From contig NZ_OAOF01000002.1 of NCBI RefSeq assembly GCF_900205965.1, positions 370,489 through 434,488 on the forward strand: DNA of 64,000 nt, read 5' to 3'. The translations under genes and the position numbers were made by a program. This DNA comes from Lacrimispora amygdalina. Lineage in GTDB: Bacteria > Bacillota > Clostridia > Lachnospirales > Lachnospiraceae. Of the stretch, positions 53,675 through 63,097 are shown piece after piece; the first letter of the stretch is position 1, and every line of letters starts with the position of its first letter. The notes beneath the pieces were generated by a model that was not told the origin of the DNA, did not search any database, and worked only from the letters and a program-made list of their open reading frames with translations.

Positions 53675-54931
53675 TCAAAGAAGTTCATGTATGTCCTTTG
53701 TCTCATGATCCTCATACTTGATCACATTCCCCTCCCAGGTTCTGAATTTTATGTATCCAGGACCTCTGGAAATAATATAGTTGGGGAATATTGGCGTCTT
53801 CCCCTGCCCCTTCGGCGCATTGACAATAAACGTAGGTATGGCCAGACCGGAAGTATATCCCCTTAAATATTCCATAATCTCAATTCCATCCTCGATTGAC
53901 GTATTAAAATGCGTGGTTCCCTGTACGTGTTTTGCGTGGAAAATATAATAGGGCCTTACCCTGCATTTTAATAATTCATGATTGAGTGCGCGCATCACAA
54001 ATTTATCATTGTTAACACCATTTAAGAGAACCGCCTGATTTCCAAGGACGATTCCGGCATCTGCAAGCCGCTCACAGGCTGCCTTTGATTCGTTTGTGAT
54101 TTCCATGGGATGATTGAAATGAGTGTTTAAATATATGGGGTGATATTTTTTCAACATGGCACAGAGCTCTTTCGTGATTCGCTGGGGCATCGTCACCGGT
54201 ATTCTGGTTCCAAGCCTTATGTAATCTACATGAGGTATCTCTTTTAACCGACTGATGATCCATTCCAGCTGTTCGTCAGACAGGGTCAGTGCATCTCCCC
54301 CTGTTATCAAAACATCTCTGATCTCCTCATTCTCTTTTATGTATTGGATTGATTCTATAATCTTATCACGGGAACGATGCACATCCTGTTCCCCAATATT
54401 GCGCCGCCTCTGGCAGTGTCTGCAGTACATGGCACATTCATTGGTTACGTTAATAATCAGCCGGTCCGGATACCTCCTGGTAATACATCCGGCAGGGTTG
54501 GTGTATTCTTCCGCCATAGGATCTAAATCCATGCAGGAATCTTCCAGTTCCTTATGGTTTGGAATACTCATAAGGCGTATAGGATCAAATCTGTTATCCG
54601 GATCTGCCAGACTTAAGTAATACGGAGAAATAGCCCATCGAAATTTTCTCCCCACTTCCTCAATCAGCTGCTTTTCCTTTTCATTTATCGGAAGAATCCG
54701 GCTTAAACTCTCCACATCGGTAATTCTGTTCTTCAGCTGCCATCTGTAGTCGTTCCAGTCTTCTTCGGCGGCTGAATAAATATGAAGGATTCTGTTTTTC
54801 CGTTCTCTTAACACATGATCTTTGCTGATACCAGTCGGAATCGATTTCCTTGCCTCAAGAAAATCTTCAATTCTCCCCTTTAATTCTTCTGCCCGCTGCA
54901 GCGATATTTGACGTTTTTTTTCTTTTTCCAT
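53675..54931 (-). CDS. eam: Glutamate 2,3-aminomutase (KamA family radical SAM enzyme)
   Basis: Radical SAM/PLP enzyme converting L-glutamate to beta-glutamate, a clostridial osmolyte. The 418-residue protein has the [4Fe-4S] motif Cys166, Cys170, Cys173 in CAMYCRHCQRR and the PLP Lys378 in GKTP. At the two positions that bind the substrate amino group in lysine 2,3-aminomutase (Asp293 and Asp330 there) it carries Lys334 (FHAKHVQG) and Asn371 (IVNAPKG), which is the glutamate-specific pattern of the Clostridioides difficile enzyme. Standalone gene with AAAGGAG ribosome site. No betaine or acetyl-lysine genes adjacent. Confidence 0.85.
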   Translation of the reverse strand: MEKEKKRQISLQRAEELKGRIEDFLEARKSIPTGISKDHVLRERKNRILHIYSAAEEDWNDYRWQLKNRITDVESLSRILPINEKEKQLIEEVGRKFRWAISPYYLSLADPDNRFDPIRLMSIPNHKELEDSCMDLDPMAEEYTNPAGCITRRYPDRLIINVTNECAMYCRHCQRRRNIGEQDVHRSRDKIIESIQYIKENEEIRDVLITGGDALTLSDEQLEWIISRLKEIPHVDYIRLGTRIPVTMPQRITKELCAMLKKYHPIYLNTHFNHPMEITNESKAACERLADAGIVLGNQAVLLNGVNNDKFVMRALNHELLKCRVRPYYIFHAKHVQGTTHFNTSIEDGIEIMEYLRGYTSGLAIPTFIVNAPKGQGKTPIFPNYIISRGPGYIKFRTWEGNVIKYEDHETKDIHELL

Positions 54932-55009
54932 GCATTATTCTCCTTTTGCTCCAAAAGAAGCAACTTCATTATACCAAACAAGTTGTTTGTTCGTCAACAG
55001 GAATTGTAC

Positions 55010-55047
55010 GCATAAAAAAACAAAAAGAAGCCAGCGGCTGACTGGCT
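55010..55047 (-). terminator. Terminator of the hyp operon
   Basis: On the minus strand AGCCAG (55047-55042), a 7-nt loop and CTGGCT (55034-55029) are followed by a T-rich run, 13 nt after the hypE stop. Confidence 0.65.
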
Positions 55048-55059
55048 GACCTCTCTTAA

Positions 55060-56037
55060 TTAACAGATTCTGGGAAGACCTTCTCCATAAAGAAGATCAA
55101 TGGATCGCAACCCTTTTAGCCTGGTTTTCATTACAACACCGTCTCCCTCGCGTATTGTTCCAATTATTCTGGCGTTAGCACCATATTTACTGCATTGCAC
55201 TGCCTTTAATGCTTTTTGTGCCTGATTGTCAGGGACAACAACAATCATCTTTCCTTCATTTGCCATATAGAGAGGATCCAGCCCTAATATGCCGCAGAGG
55301 CCTTTCACTTCTTTACTGACTGGCAGATCTTCCTCCCATATCTCTATTCTGCATGAGGACTGATCTGCTGCTTCGTTTAAAACCGTGGCCAGTCCGCCCC
55401 TGGTTACATCCCTCATGCAGTGCACCCGGATTTTGCTGTCCAATAAATTTTGAACGATTGAGGTCAGCGGCGCACAGTCGCTGGAAATCTGATTTTCTAT
55501 TCCCATACGGTGGGAAAGGATTGCTGCATGATGTTCTCCTAAGTTACCTGACAGAATGACAGCATCCCCTGGTTTGCATCCTGATATACTGATACCTCCT
55601 TTCTTTACTTCACCAATTCCGGAAGTATTAATATAAACACCGCCGTTACCTTCCACCACCTTCGTGTCTCCTGCAACAATCTTTACTCCTGCCTCTTTGG
55701 CTGCCAAAGCCATGGTATGGGCAATTTTATCAATGGTTTCCAGTTCCGTGCCTTCTTCAATAATAAAGCCCGCAGTGAGATATCTGGGAATGGCGCCCAT
55801 CATGGACAGATCATTGACAGTCCCGCACACAGCCAGTTTTCCTATGTTTCCCCCCCTAAAAAACAACGGATTAACAACAAAGGAATCGGTTGTATAAGCG
55901 ATCTTTCCCTCAAGAGATACCACAGCTGCATCTTCAAGCCTGTTTAACGTTTTATTATGAAAATGTTTTAGAAACACACGATTAATCAAATCACCGGTCT
56001 GTTTACCTCCGCTGCCGTAAGACATATCAATTTTCAT
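55060..56037 (-). CDS. hypE: Hydrogenase maturation protein HypE
   Basis: Dehydrates the carbamoyl group on its own C-terminal Cys to thiocyanate, the source of the CN ligands of [NiFe] hydrogenases. The 325-residue protein starts with the MSYGSGGKQTGDLI segment and ends in PRIC, with the essential terminal Cys325 present. ATP-binding AIR-synthase-like domains include AAVVSLEGKIAYTTDSF. It overlaps the hypD stop by 11 bases. Confidence 0.95.
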   Translation of the reverse strand: MKIDMSYGSGGKQTGDLINRVFLKHFHNKTLNRLEDAAVVSLEGKIAYTTDSFVVNPLFFRGGNIGKLAVCGTVNDLSMMGAIPRYLTAGFIIEEGTELETIDKIAHTMALAAKEAGVKIVAGDTKVVEGNGGVYINTSGIGEVKKGGISISGCKPGDAVILSGNLGEHHAAILSHRMGIENQISSDCAPLTSIVQNLLDSKIRVHCMRDVTRGGLATVLNEAADQSSCRIEIWEEDLPVSKEVKGLCGILGLDPLYMANEGKMIVVVPDNQAQKALKAVQCSKYGANARIIGTIREGDGVVMKTRLKGLRSIDLLYGEGLPRIC

Positions 56038-57097
56038 AATCTATGTATGACTCCTTTCCACTGTACTGATACCAGATCCCGCAGGCTCCCTCTGATGATA
56101 CCATACAGGGACCAACTGCATGTAGCGGCGTACAGACCGTTTTAAACAGAGGGCATTCTCCAGGTGTTTTCCGTCCCAGAATAATGTCCGTACATTTGCA
56201 GCCTTCGGGCATCTCCTCACGTTCCTCATGAATGCAGCTGCCTCCGTCATAGATCTCATATTCCTTCTTTAATTTTAAGGCGGAATTTTTTATAATGCCT
56301 ATTCCCCGCCAAAAATCATCTCGCTGTTCAAAATACTGCTGCAGCAAGGCACGGGCTTTCTCATTTCCCTTTTCTTTCACTGCTCCGGCATACATATTTT
56401 TCACTTTATATTGCCCGGACTTTAACTGATGCATAATTTCATAAACAGCTGCCAGAATCTGCTCTCCTTCAAAACCTGCAATAACAAAAGGCTTCCGATA
56501 TGTTTCTGCCAGTTCCCGGTAGCTTTCAGCCCCTGTTATCACACTAACGTGACCTGGGCTTAAGAATGCATCTATATTCTTTTCTTTTTCACAGATATAG
56601 GAGAGAGCCGGGACAATTGTTTTTATTGAAGTAAAAAGTTTTAGATTTGTGATCTTCTTTTGCTGCATCTCATTAAGCATCAGGGCATAGATGGGGGCCG
56701 TTGTTTCAAAACCCACAGCAGCAAACAGATACTGGATATTTTCATGTTCCTGAGCTTCCTTTAATGCCATGAAAGGAGAATAAAGAACTTTTATGTTTCC
56801 TCCTATTGCCTTTGCCTCTGTTAAAGACATGCTGCTGCCTTTTACCTTCATCATATCACCGAAGGTCAGGACACAATGATCCTTTTTTAATGAAAAATCC
56901 GTCAGACGGTCAATATAGGAGGCTGGGGTAACACAAACCGGACATCCGGGACCGGAAATCAGCTGGATACTGGGAGAAATCATACTTCTGATACCATTTT
57001 TAAATATGCTGGAAGTATGAGTTCCGCACACCTCCATGATTTTTACCGGTTTCCCGTCATACGTTTTCAGTTCATCTATCACTTCCTGAATCTTCAT
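56027..57097 (-). CDS. hypD: Hydrogenase maturation protein HypD
   Basis: Iron-sulfur scaffold that with HypC assembles the Fe(CN)2CO unit. The 356-residue protein has VCGTHTSS near residue 23, GPGCPVCVTP near residue 69, and the redox/cluster Cys residues in EGCKCTDIILGRKTPGECPL and CTPLHAVGPCMVSSEG at the C-terminus. Its start overlaps the 3' end of hypC by 26 bases with GGAGG inside hypC, indicating coupled translation. Confidence 0.95.
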   Translation of the reverse strand: MKIQEVIDELKTYDGKPVKIMEVCGTHTSSIFKNGIRSMISPSIQLISGPGCPVCVTPASYIDRLTDFSLKKDHCVLTFGDMMKVKGSSMSLTEAKAIGGNIKVLYSPFMALKEAQEHENIQYLFAAVGFETTAPIYALMLNEMQQKKITNLKLFTSIKTIVPALSYICEKEKNIDAFLSPGHVSVITGAESYRELAETYRKPFVIAGFEGEQILAAVYEIMHQLKSGQYKVKNMYAGAVKEKGNEKARALLQQYFEQRDDFWRGIGIIKNSALKLKKEYEIYDGGSCIHEEREEMPEGCKCTDIILGRKTPGECPLFKTVCTPLHAVGPCMVSSEGACGIWYQYSGKESYIDYEN

Positions 57098-57311
57098 ATC
57101 TGACCTCCTGAAGCTCTGATAACAGGCTTAATATATCATGGGCAGTATCCCCGTTTATCACTTCTATGGCACAGCCCGCGTGGATCAGAACATAATCCCC
57201 GATCTGTGCATCCACAAGCTTTATATTCACATCAATCATATTATCCATTACATTTACACTGGCATAGCTTTCCCGTATATCCAAAACTTTTCCTGGTATT
57301 GCAACACACAT
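57072..57311 (-). CDS. hypC: Hydrogenase maturation chaperone HypC
   Basis: A 79-residue chaperone beginning MCVAIPGKVLDI, with the essential Cys2, that carries the iron centre between HypD and the large subunit. ATG 57311 with AAAGGAG 8 nt upstream is right; the ORF extension upstream lacks the N-terminal Cys context. It sits between hypF and hypD. Confidence 0.94.
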   Translation of the reverse strand: MCVAIPGKVLDIRESYASVNVMDNMIDVNIKLVDAQIGDYVLIHAGCAIEVINGDTAHDILSLLSELQEVRYEDSGSDR

Positions 57312-57333
57312 GGACTTCACTCCTTTCTTTGGG

Positions 57334-59619
57334 TCAGATATCACCTGTCTTTAAATACTCTCTCCCTAAGTATGTCTGTCCAAGGCTCAGTCCTCCGTCA
57401 CCGGGAGGAACAAGACGGTTTATGTATACACGAAAGTCTTTCTCCTTCAGCAGGGTAATTGTCTGCTGTGTAAGTAAGGTATTTTGAAATACGCCTCCGC
57501 TTAATGCAACATCGCTGGTATGATAACGGCTTCTCAGCCTTTCACAGATCCCGGCTATCCCTTCTGCTGCTGCATAATGAAAACTCAGTGCCAGTGCTCT
57601 CCGTTTTTCCCTGTCTTTGCATCTTACTGCCGTTTCAAAAAATGGATAGGGATCCAGTTCCAGAACCTCCTTTTTTTCTGTTATGAGAAATGGCAGGGAA
57701 GGTGGAGTAATATGTAAGCGTCTGACAAGCTCTGCTTCTTTCTCAAGCAGAATGGCACACTCTCCTTCATACCGGTTTTCGTGGGCAATCTGCAGAACAG
57801 AGGCGGCTGCATCAAAGAGCCGGCCCATACTGGAAGTGAGAACCGTATTGATTCTGTGGTCCAGTGCAGCTGTTATTACCCTGCATCTGTCTTCCGGAAA
57901 GTATTTCTCCAGACCTGTATGATGCAGATAACAGACAGCGGTCTTTTTCCCATCCCGCATGGACCCATCACCTCCCAGAATGGGAAACGGGCGCAGATGT
58001 GCCGCCCGCACAAACTCTTTTCCTTCACAGATCAGGAATTCTCCTCCCCATATGCTCCCATCGGTTCCATAACCGGTTCCGTCAAATGCTACGCCTATCA
58101 CAGGACCATTTAATCCATGCTCCGCCATGACAGAGGCAATATGGGCTTGGTGGTGCTGTACGCTTATAACCGGAAGCGAAAGACTCCGGGCGAAGCTGGA
58201 AGAGTGGTAATTGGGGTGTAGATCACAAACCGCAAGCCCCGGTGTGATATGTAACAGGCGGCATAGATCCCGATAGGATTTTTTATATTCCTCCATCACA
58301 CTGCACGCTTCTAAATCTCCAAAATACTGGGATACCACTGCACGCTCTCCCCGGCTGAGGCAAAATGCCGCTTTTAAATCACCTCCGGCGGCAAAGATGT
58401 CTGCTGATGAGACTGTTTCTTTCAAAATGACAGGATAGGGAACATATCCTCTGCTTCTTCTGATGAGCTGGGGACGTCCTGCCACAATCTTTGTTACGGA
58501 ATCATCTACAGACCTCAATATTTTTCTTTGATTATATAATACGCCATTCAGATTGTTATCACGACAGGACAGCATGCTGTCATCTTCGCGTATGACTGGC
58601 TGACCGGACACATTGGCACTTGTCATAATAAGGGGACCAAGCTGTGCGGTAAGCAGATACTGCAGAGGGGTATAAGGAAGAAAGGCGCCGCAGCAGTTGC
58701 TGCCTTTATTGGCAGACGGAGCCATGGAATCCTCACGCATGTGAAGCAGTACAATGGGTCTGGATTTAGATTTCAGCAATGTCTCCTCTTCCGGTGAAAC
58801 ATCACAGAATTTCCTGATATCAGAAACAGTATGAAACATCACGGCGAAGGGCTTTTCTTCCCGTCCTTTTAATCTGCGCAGACGGTCTACGGTCTGCTCA
58901 AGAAATGGGGAACAGGAAAGATGATAGCCGCCGATTCCCTTAACAGCGACAATTCCACCTGCTGCCAGAACCATTATGGCTTTTTTCAATGCCTCACGGT
59001 CGGAAAGCTCGTCTCTTTCCGGATTCCGGTTATCCTGGTAGAGAAGATAGGGACCGCAGTCATTGCAGGAAATTGTCTGCGCATGGAACCGCCTGCTGTA
59101 AGGGGAAGTGTATTCCATCTGACAGGCCGTGCACATGGGGAATTCCTTCATGGCAGTATTTACCCGGTCATAAGGCATTGCTTCTATTATTGTATATCTG
59201 GGACCGCAGGACATACAGCTGATAAAGGGATTCCCAAATCTTCTGTCAGAATGATCGGAAAGCTCTCTTAAGCATTCCGGGCAGACCGGCAAGTCAACCG
59301 GGATCATGGAGACTTCATCCGCCTGGCCACTGGGTACAATGACAAACTCATCCATGATGCTGACCGGATGCTCTTCCACTTTCATGTTTAAAATCTCATA
59401 CCTCTGCTCCCTGTTTTCTTTTAATTCCCATACAAACTGGTCCACTGCAGTTTTTGGCGCCTGTGCCATTATTTCCACATCTCCGCCCACGTTACGGACC
59501 CAGCCTTTGATCCCCATTTTTTTAGCTGAACGGTATACAAGGGGCCGGAATCCAACCCCCTGTACGATTCCGCAGACCTTTATCTTTACTGCTGTTTCAG
59601 TTATCTTTTCATTTTCCAT
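57334..59619 (-). CDS. hypF: Carbamoyltransferase HypF
   Basis: Makes carbamoyl-AMP from carbamoyl phosphate and transfers carbamoyl to HypE. The 761-residue protein has an acylphosphatase domain (KVCGIVQGVGFRPLVY, about residues 12-95), tandem zinc fingers with CPECL, CMSCG, CTACQ and CNDCG, a YrdC-like domain (about 200-385) and a Kae1-like C-terminal domain with the VQHHQAH metal motif. ATG 59619 is chosen, with a weak ribosome site. Order hypF-C-D-E, last part on the minus strand. Confidence 0.95.
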   Translation of the reverse strand: MENEKITETAVKIKVCGIVQGVGFRPLVYRSAKKMGIKGWVRNVGGDVEIMAQAPKTAVDQFVWELKENREQRYEILNMKVEEHPVSIMDEFVIVPSGQADEVSMIPVDLPVCPECLRELSDHSDRRFGNPFISCMSCGPRYTIIEAMPYDRVNTAMKEFPMCTACQMEYTSPYSRRFHAQTISCNDCGPYLLYQDNRNPERDELSDREALKKAIMVLAAGGIVAVKGIGGYHLSCSPFLEQTVDRLRRLKGREEKPFAVMFHTVSDIRKFCDVSPEEETLLKSKSRPIVLLHMREDSMAPSANKGSNCCGAFLPYTPLQYLLTAQLGPLIMTSANVSGQPVIREDDSMLSCRDNNLNGVLYNQRKILRSVDDSVTKIVAGRPQLIRRSRGYVPYPVILKETVSSADIFAAGGDLKAAFCLSRGERAVVSQYFGDLEACSVMEEYKKSYRDLCRLLHITPGLAVCDLHPNYHSSSFARSLSLPVISVQHHQAHIASVMAEHGLNGPVIGVAFDGTGYGTDGSIWGGEFLICEGKEFVRAAHLRPFPILGGDGSMRDGKKTAVCYLHHTGLEKYFPEDRCRVITAALDHRINTVLTSSMGRLFDAAASVLQIAHENRYEGECAILLEKEAELVRRLHITPPSLPFLITEKKEVLELDPYPFFETAVRCKDREKRRALALSFHYAAAEGIAGICERLRSRYHTSDVALSGGVFQNTLLTQQTITLLKEKDFRVYINRLVPPGDGGLSLGQTYLGREYLKTGDI

Positions 59620-59772
59620 ACCGCTTCTGTTTTTTCTGCCTTTCATAAAATCAGGCTGGTATCGCGGCAAATCCTGTTTTGTGGACTATCTGCCGCGATT
59701 CGATACCCTACATCCATAATACGCTTAATGGACAAACAATATCCCAGTTCATTTATAAAAGGTATGATAATC

Positions 59773-61536
59773 TCATCTGTCCACTGCCATTTCGCTTTTC
59801 AGCCTTTCGATAAATTCACTCATTTCCATCTGTTCCAAATCCTTACTATCACTTTTTCTAACTGAAACTGTCCCACTTTCCATCTCTTTTTGTCCAACTA
59901 CAACCATATACGGGACTTTGTCTAATTGTGCTTCACGAATCTTGTAACCTATTTTCTCATTTCTGGAATCAATTTCACAACGGATCCCATTTTTTTTCAA
60001 TGCATGCATCACTTCTTCACCATAGGAGAAAAAACGGTCGGAAATTGGCAGCACTTTAACCTGAACAGGAGCCAGCCACAGTGGAAACTTACCTGCGTAA
60101 TGCTCTATTAAAATTCCGATAAATCTCTCTATCGACCCGAAAACAACTCTGTGGATCATAATGGGTCTATGGCGTTCCCCGTCAGCACCTATATACTCTG
60201 CCCCAAATCTAAGGGGTAATTGAAAATCCAGCTGAATGGATCCGCACTGCCATGTTCTTCCCATTGAATCTTCTAAATGAAAATCTATTTTGGGTCCGTA
60301 GAATGCACCATCACCTTCGTTTATCACATATTCTTTTCCGGTCAATTCCAATGCCTTTTTTAAGCTCTCCGTTGCCACTTCCCAATCTTCATCACTGCCG
60401 ATGCTGTTTTCAGGTCTGGTAGATAACTCCACATTGTAATTAAATCCAAATTTTATATACATTTCATCAATGATACGAATTACATTCATTATTTCTTCCG
60501 TGATCTGCTCCTGTGTCATAAAAATATGAGCATCATCCTGTGTAAAACTGCGTGCCCTCATTAAACCATGCAGTACACCTGATTTTTCATAGCGATGAAC
60601 CAGTCCAAGTTCTCCTATTCTGATTGGCAAATCACGGTAGGAATGGGGCTGCTGCTTATATACAAGCATACCGCCCGGGCAGTTCATTGGTTTTATGGCA
60701 TAATCCATATCCTCAATCACTGTAGTATACATATTTTCACGATAATGATCCCAGTGTCCTGATGTCTGCCACAGATCCCGATTTAAAATAATGGGAGTTG
60801 ATATTTCACAATACCCCTCTCTCTCATGAATCTCTCTCCAATAATTAATGAGTAAATTTTTTAAAATCATTCCTTTGGGAAGAAAAAACGGGAAGCCAGG
60901 TCCTTCCTCCATTAACGCAAATAAGCCTAGTTCCTTACCTAGTTTTCTATGATCTCTTCTTTTGATTTCTTCCTGTAATTTAAGATATTCTTCCAGCTGA
61001 TTGACTTTGGGAAATGCAACACCATATATTCTTGTGAGCATTTTATTTTTTTCATTCCCCTTCCAATAAGCACCTGCTATTGTTGTCAATTGAACGGCTT
61101 TTATTAAGTTTGCATTAGAAATATAAGGTCCTGTGCACAAATCTGAATATTCCCCCAGCTCATAGCAGATGACTTTTTCCTCTGCAGGCATATCATTAAT
61201 CAGCATGATTTTATATGATTCATTCTTCTCCGACATCAATGACATTGCGTCATCCCTGCTGAACTCAACTCTGCGTGCTATCAAATTCTCTTTTATCACT
61301 TTTTTCATTTCATTTTCGATAGATTTTAAATGAGAATCTGAAAAAATAAAATCAAATTCGAAATCATAATAAAATCCATCTTTTGTCGCCGACCCAATTG
61401 CACATTTTGCAGATGGATAAATACGTTTAACTGCCTGTGCCAGAACATGGGAAGCTGTGTGCCAAAAAGCCTCACTACCGAGTTCCTCTTCAAATTTACA
61501 TTCTGTTACTGATCCGTCTTTCATTCTTACCTTCAT
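59773..61536 (-). CDS. thrS: Threonyl-tRNA synthetase lacking the TGS domain
   Basis: Charges tRNA-Thr. The 587-residue protein starts almost directly with the editing domain (HTASH, His26/His30) and continues with class II catalytic motifs (motif 2 near MRARSFTQDDAHIF, motif 3 in GSIERFIGILIEHYAG) and an anticodon domain. It lacks the roughly 60-residue N-terminal TGS domain of ordinary ThrRS (about 640 residues). At the editing site Cys134 is kept but the usual His four residues later is Tyr138 (LCTGPYIS). It is controlled by a T-box leader. AAAGGAG precedes the ATG. Confidence 0.93.
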   Translation of the reverse strand: MKVRMKDGSVTECKFEEELGSEAFWHTASHVLAQAVKRIYPSAKCAIGSATKDGFYYDFEFDFIFSDSHLKSIENEMKKVIKENLIARRVEFSRDDAMSLMSEKNESYKIMLINDMPAEEKVICYELGEYSDLCTGPYISNANLIKAVQLTTIAGAYWKGNEKNKMLTRIYGVAFPKVNQLEEYLKLQEEIKRRDHRKLGKELGLFALMEEGPGFPFFLPKGMILKNLLINYWREIHEREGYCEISTPIILNRDLWQTSGHWDHYRENMYTTVIEDMDYAIKPMNCPGGMLVYKQQPHSYRDLPIRIGELGLVHRYEKSGVLHGLMRARSFTQDDAHIFMTQEQITEEIMNVIRIIDEMYIKFGFNYNVELSTRPENSIGSDEDWEVATESLKKALELTGKEYVINEGDGAFYGPKIDFHLEDSMGRTWQCGSIQLDFQLPLRFGAEYIGADGERHRPIMIHRVVFGSIERFIGILIEHYAGKFPLWLAPVQVKVLPISDRFFSYGEEVMHALKKNGIRCEIDSRNEKIGYKIREAQLDKVPYMVVVGQKEMESGTVSVRKSDSKDLEQMEMSEFIERLKSEMAVDR

Positions 61537-61594
61537 TTCTTATGTTCTCCTTTCGAAATATGCCATTATGACATTTAATAAATTACAACATAAG

Positions 61595-61862
61595 AAAAGC
61601 ACCCTAAAATCAATGGCAATTTAGCCATTAATTTAAGGGTGCAAAAAATACGAATGCACGGTTCCACCTTAACTTTTCACTTCAGATTCTAACAAATCCT
61701 ATACTTTAACGCAGTCATACGGTAACACTTACTCAATTCAGCATTACAGCTCTGGAATGGTTTTCATCTATCTTCCTGCATGAAAAACTTTCACCAAATG
61801 TTTTTCTCTCTGTATGATTCCAATAGATTACTTTTTTCCGTCTTTGCTTTTCTTATGTTATT
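61595..61862 (-). ncRNA. T-box leader of thrS (threonine specifier)
   Basis: On the minus strand the T-box sequence AAGGTGGAACCGTGC (61670-61656) is present, followed by a terminator hairpin with GCACCC/GGGTGC arms (61599-61642) and a T-rich end. Upstream, stem I elements (AGTA, AGAGAG, GGTG) are visible. A candidate specifier ACC (Thr) occurs at 61761-61759 in GAAAACCATTCC. Uncharged tRNA-Thr should favour the antiterminator. Confidence 0.88.
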
Positions 61863-61868
61863 ACAATT

Positions 61869-61896
61869 ATTATAACAAAACATATACTGTTGTCAA
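61869..61896 (-). promoter_or_regulatory. Promoter of the T-box/thrS transcript
   Basis: Consensus TTGACA (61896-61891) and TATAAT (61874-61869) with a 16-bp spacer on the minus strand, just upstream of the T-box leader. Confidence 0.8.
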
Positions 61897-61914
61897 TGGG
61901 TAATTAGCGGTTCC

Positions 61915-62538
61915 TTATGTGCAATTCTCAAATACTGGTTCAATATGCTCTATAATAAGAGCTATCCTGTCCTTAGCTTCCGGCATAAAAAAAGAAGCGA
62001 TAGAAACGACTATTTTTTTGTTTGTATTGATGTAAATTACGTTTCCTCCGTCTCCTAATGCAGCGTATGTATGCTTTTTATCATCAATGACCCACCACAG
62101 GTAACCATAGGATAACTCGCTCCACCGGCTATGTTCCTTTGTACTTTCCTCTATCCACTCGGCTGGAATAATTTGTTTTCCATTACACTTACCGCCATCT
62201 AGATATAGTTGTCCTATTTTTGTCATTTCTTCTGCCGTCAGGAAAAGTCCCCAGCTTGCCGTGTTTATTCCTTGCGGGTCAACAACCCAGCCACTGGTGT
62301 TTCTATCATTCATTACGGTAATATGCTCTTCTTTATTACGCAGCACCACATTGTGCGTAACATGAATCCCCAGTGGTGAGAATAAATGTTTCTCAGCAAA
62401 TTCAAGTACGGACTGCCCTGTCGCACTAACAAGATTTGGATTGCTATTGTCTTCTGTTCGTCTTCCTGTTGCTTTTTCAGAAAAATGTCGCATATAGGCC
62501 AGTTTTTCATATTCCTCAAGTCGCACAATCGCAACCAT
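61915..62538 (-). pseudogene. Truncated serine hydrolase (beta-lactamase class C-like)
   Basis: The 207-residue frame resembles the C-terminal two thirds of beta-lactamase-family serine hydrolases (EFAEKHLFSPLGIHV, GINTASWGLFLTAEEMTKIG, QIIPAEWIEESTKEHS, ALGDGGNVIYIN). The SxxK active-site region is missing, the YxN region is scrambled, and the first 30 residues do not fit the family, so it is a 5'-truncated pseudogene. It lies beside GGGGTCG repeats that may mark a mobile-element end. Confidence 0.7.
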
Positions 62539-62600
62539 TTATAAATTCCTGAACTGGTAAATACTCGCATTATTTTGCTTCAAAAGTAGAGATGAACCAT

Positions 62601-62668
62601 GGGGTCGAAAATGAAGCAGGTTAAAGAATCGGGGTCGGATTATTGCCTTGGGGTCGTAACCGGGGTCA
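62601..62668. repeat. Cluster of GGGGTCG direct repeats, possible IS end
   Basis: GGGGTCG occurs at 62601, 62631 and 62650, with GGGGTCA at 62662; spacing 30, 19 and 12 bp. Multiple short repeats of this kind occur at the ends of IS21-type elements, so this may be an isolated IS terminus. No transposase gene is attached, so the assignment is weak. Confidence 0.4.
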
Positions 62669-63024
62669 CATTAGCAAGGAAAGCCCATTTACACAAATGA
62701 GTTAAGGGGTTATGAACGACATTATTTAAACCATAACCAGAGAACCAAGAAATAAGCAGCCCGTGAATCCTTTTGATCTATGCATTTCAAACAGCTTCTT
62801 AAAACATAATTTAAGACTGAGTATAAAATTGATGAAATCTCTTTTTATCAGACTCGCTTTTTTGAGCTTGGCACATCCATTGAAAAAAATCTACCTCTAA
62901 GGGGCTGTAATTAAAGATTTCAGACTGTCAAGGGGTTTTGAAAGGTGTTGTTGAACATCTATAATCTATTATTTTTTTCACTACTTTTGAAACCATAATC
63001 CCATCACGACTATTAATTTTCGAG

Positions 63025-63071
63025 CAAACAGAGATATCTCACTATTTAGAGTTTTGGAATATCTCTGTTTG
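63025..63071 (-). terminator. Hairpin after the immunity-like gene
   Basis: CAAACAGAGATAT (63025-63037) pairs perfectly with ATATCTCTGTTTG (63059-63071). It lies 27 nt past the stop of the immunity-like gene but has no clear T run, so it may be a weak terminator. Confidence 0.5.
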
Positions 63072-63097
63072 TATACTTATACTTTGTACTCTGATTT

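Larger units (their letters stand above)
62539..63097. other. Gene-poor stretch with repeats and hairpin
   Basis: 559 bp with no intact gene in any frame. It contains the GGGGTCG repeat cluster, unrecognised AT-rich sequence at 62700-63000, and a hairpin after the immunity-like gene. A short open stretch on the minus strand around 62726-62820 reads protein-like (KKLFEMHRSKGFTGCLFLGS) and may be a remnant of a transposase or other gene, family not recognised. Confidence 0.5.

Noticed and set aside
57138..58130. Several open frames on the plus strand across hypC and hypF
   Set aside because: They are antisense shadows of well-supported hyp genes, without ribosome sites or recognisable domains.
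62313..62570. 85-residue minus-strand frame beside the serine hydrolase
   Set aside because: It is the hydrolase fragment read in another frame over most of its length; no separate protein.
62601..62668. CRISPR array
   Set aside because: The repeats are only 7 bp with unequal 5-23 bp gaps and no cas genes; they fit a mobile-element end better.
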